The notes below the pieces were generated by a model. The model was given only the letters and a program-made list of their open reading frames with translations, was not told the origin of the DNA and did no database searches. Of a stretch of DNA of 5,885 nucleotides, positions 5,261 to 5,885 are shown piece after piece (position 1 is the first letter of the stretch; each line of letters starts with the position of its first letter). The position numbers and the translations under genes were made by a program. The stretch spans positions 1 to 5,885 of the forward strand of contig DNCN01000133.1 of assembly GCA_003485015.1 (NCBI GenBank). Reading direction: 5' to 3'. Source of the stretch: a bacterium (GTDB lineage: Bacteria; UBA9089).

Positions 5261-5885
5261 CTATTTATTTGTTAAACCAGCGATACTAGGGAGTTCTCTA
5301 CCACTCAGAAATTCTAAGGTGGCGCCACCACCAGTAGAGACATAGGCCATCTTATCAGCTAAGGCAAATTTGTTCACTGCAGCTACCGAATCCCCTCCTC
5401 CAATGATGGTTGTAGCTTTGGACGTACTCAAAATTCTGGCAATCTTCTCAGTACCCCGGGCGAATTTGTCTATCTCAAAAATTCCTACCGGTCCATTCCA
5501 GAGTATGGTTTGGGCACCCTCTAGAATCTTACTGAACTCATCTACGGTCACATGGCCGATATCCACTATTCCCCATTCGGGTGGAATCTTAGATCTGTAA
5601 ACAGTCTCTATAGGGGATTCTTCTTTGAATTCTTGGGCTACAATACAGTCAATGGGTAGGACGATGGGTGTACCTTTCTCCATTGCTGAGGATAGGATCT
5701 CTCTAGCTACCCCTACATTCTCCTCCTCAATCAGTGATTTTCCTACGGCAAAACCCTGGGCTCGCAAGAAGATACAGGCCATAGCCCCACCGATCATCAG
5801 GATGTCCACCTTGCCTAGTAGATTTTTAATTACCTTGATTTTGGTAGAGATCTTAGCCCCTCCCAAGATAGTTGCGAATGGACGT
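5261..5885 (-). CDS. pgk: Phosphoglycerate kinase, C-terminal half (runs off the right edge)
   Basis: The enzyme transfers phosphate from 1,3-bisphosphoglycerate to ADP, making ATP in glycolysis (reversible in gluconeogenesis and carbon fixation). The window holds the last 207 residues of an expected 390-400. It opens with RPFATILGGAKISTKI, the conserved hinge region and start of the nucleotide-binding domain, then WNGPVGIFE (129-137 of this fragment), GGGDSVAAV (162-170) and STGGGATLEFLSG (183-195), all contacting the nucleotide or phosphates in known structures. The TTG at 5864-5866 is not a start: the reading frame and the conserved RPFATI sequence continue upstream to the edge. The last base of the window belongs to a split codon. 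No frameshift or missing catalytic motif is seen. The RNase gene follows by 26 bp without a terminator, suggesting one operon. The cell location is cytoplasmic. Confidence 0.97.
   Translation of the reverse strand, partial: RPFATILGGAKISTKIKVIKNLLGKVDILMIGGAMACIFLRAQGFAVGKSLIEEENVGVAREILSSAMEKGTPIVLPIDCIVAQEFKEESPIETVYRSKIPPEWGIVDIGHVTVDEFSKILEGAQTILWNGPVGIFEIDKFARGTEKIARILSTSKATTIIGGGDSVAAVNKFALADKMAYVSTGGGATLEFLSGRELPSIAGLTNK

Noticed and set aside
4973..5289. Plus-strand open frames opposite the start of the RNase gene
   Set aside because: They are antisense shadows of a conserved S1 domain, are not preceded by a good ribosome binding site, and have low-complexity serine/leucine/proline-rich composition.
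5864..5866. TTG as the start of the phosphoglycerate kinase fragment
   Set aside because: The conserved sequence RPFATI precedes it in frame, so the gene continues past the window edge.
1..5885. CRISPR array, tRNA, rRNA, riboswitch or insertion sequence
   Set aside because: No regularly spaced repeats, cloverleaf or rRNA-like sequence, terminal inverted repeats or transposase frames were recognised by eye on either strand.

Overview
The window reads as a compact, ordinary bacterial chromosome segment of middling GC content. The genes are tightly packed, mostly on the minus strand, start behind clear purine-rich Shine-Dalgarno sequences, and have sigma70-type promoters where promoters are visible. 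The gene mix (a GAF/HD-GYP phosphodiesterase, an RNase G-type endonuclease, a GT4 glycosyltransferase and an exported DUF2341-like protein) would fit many Gram-negative-type or poorly cultured bacterial phyla. The sequence alone does not fix the phylum, and there is no phage, transposon, CRISPR or plasmid signature.

Layout, left to right. Positions 1-649 (minus strand) hold a two-gene unit: a 61-residue winged-helix/HTH protein of the excisionase-like family, followed 25 bp downstream by an exported protein with a DUF2341-like domain that runs off the left edge. Positions 650-824 are an AT-rich divergent control region with two good promoters facing apart, each with a 17-bp spacer, and a 10-bp tandem direct repeat between their -35 boxes. 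Positions 825-1319 (plus strand) encode a HIT-family nucleotide hydrolase/phosphorylase resembling Ap4A phosphorylases. It is the only plus-strand gene, and its stop codon interlocks with that of the convergent neighbour.

Positions 1316-3665 (minus strand) are a translationally coupled pair: a GT4 glycosyltransferase resembling diacylglycerol glucosyltransferases, overlapping by 8 bp a soluble GAF-HD-GYP cyclic-di-GMP phosphodiesterase. A probable promoter with a very short leader lies just upstream at 3681-3711. Positions 3741-5234 (minus strand) encode a ribonuclease of the RNase E/G family, 26 bp downstream of phosphoglycerate kinase (5261 to the right edge, C-terminal half only).

Functionally, pgk and the RNase look like one transcription unit of central metabolism plus RNA decay. 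The glycosyltransferase/HD-GYP pair may link envelope glycolipid synthesis to c-di-GMP turnover. The HTH/DUF2341 pair is the most accessory-looking part. I did not find a convincing new biological system. The points most worth a second look are the divergent control region, the start site of the HIT gene, and the coupled glycosyltransferase/HD-GYP pair.
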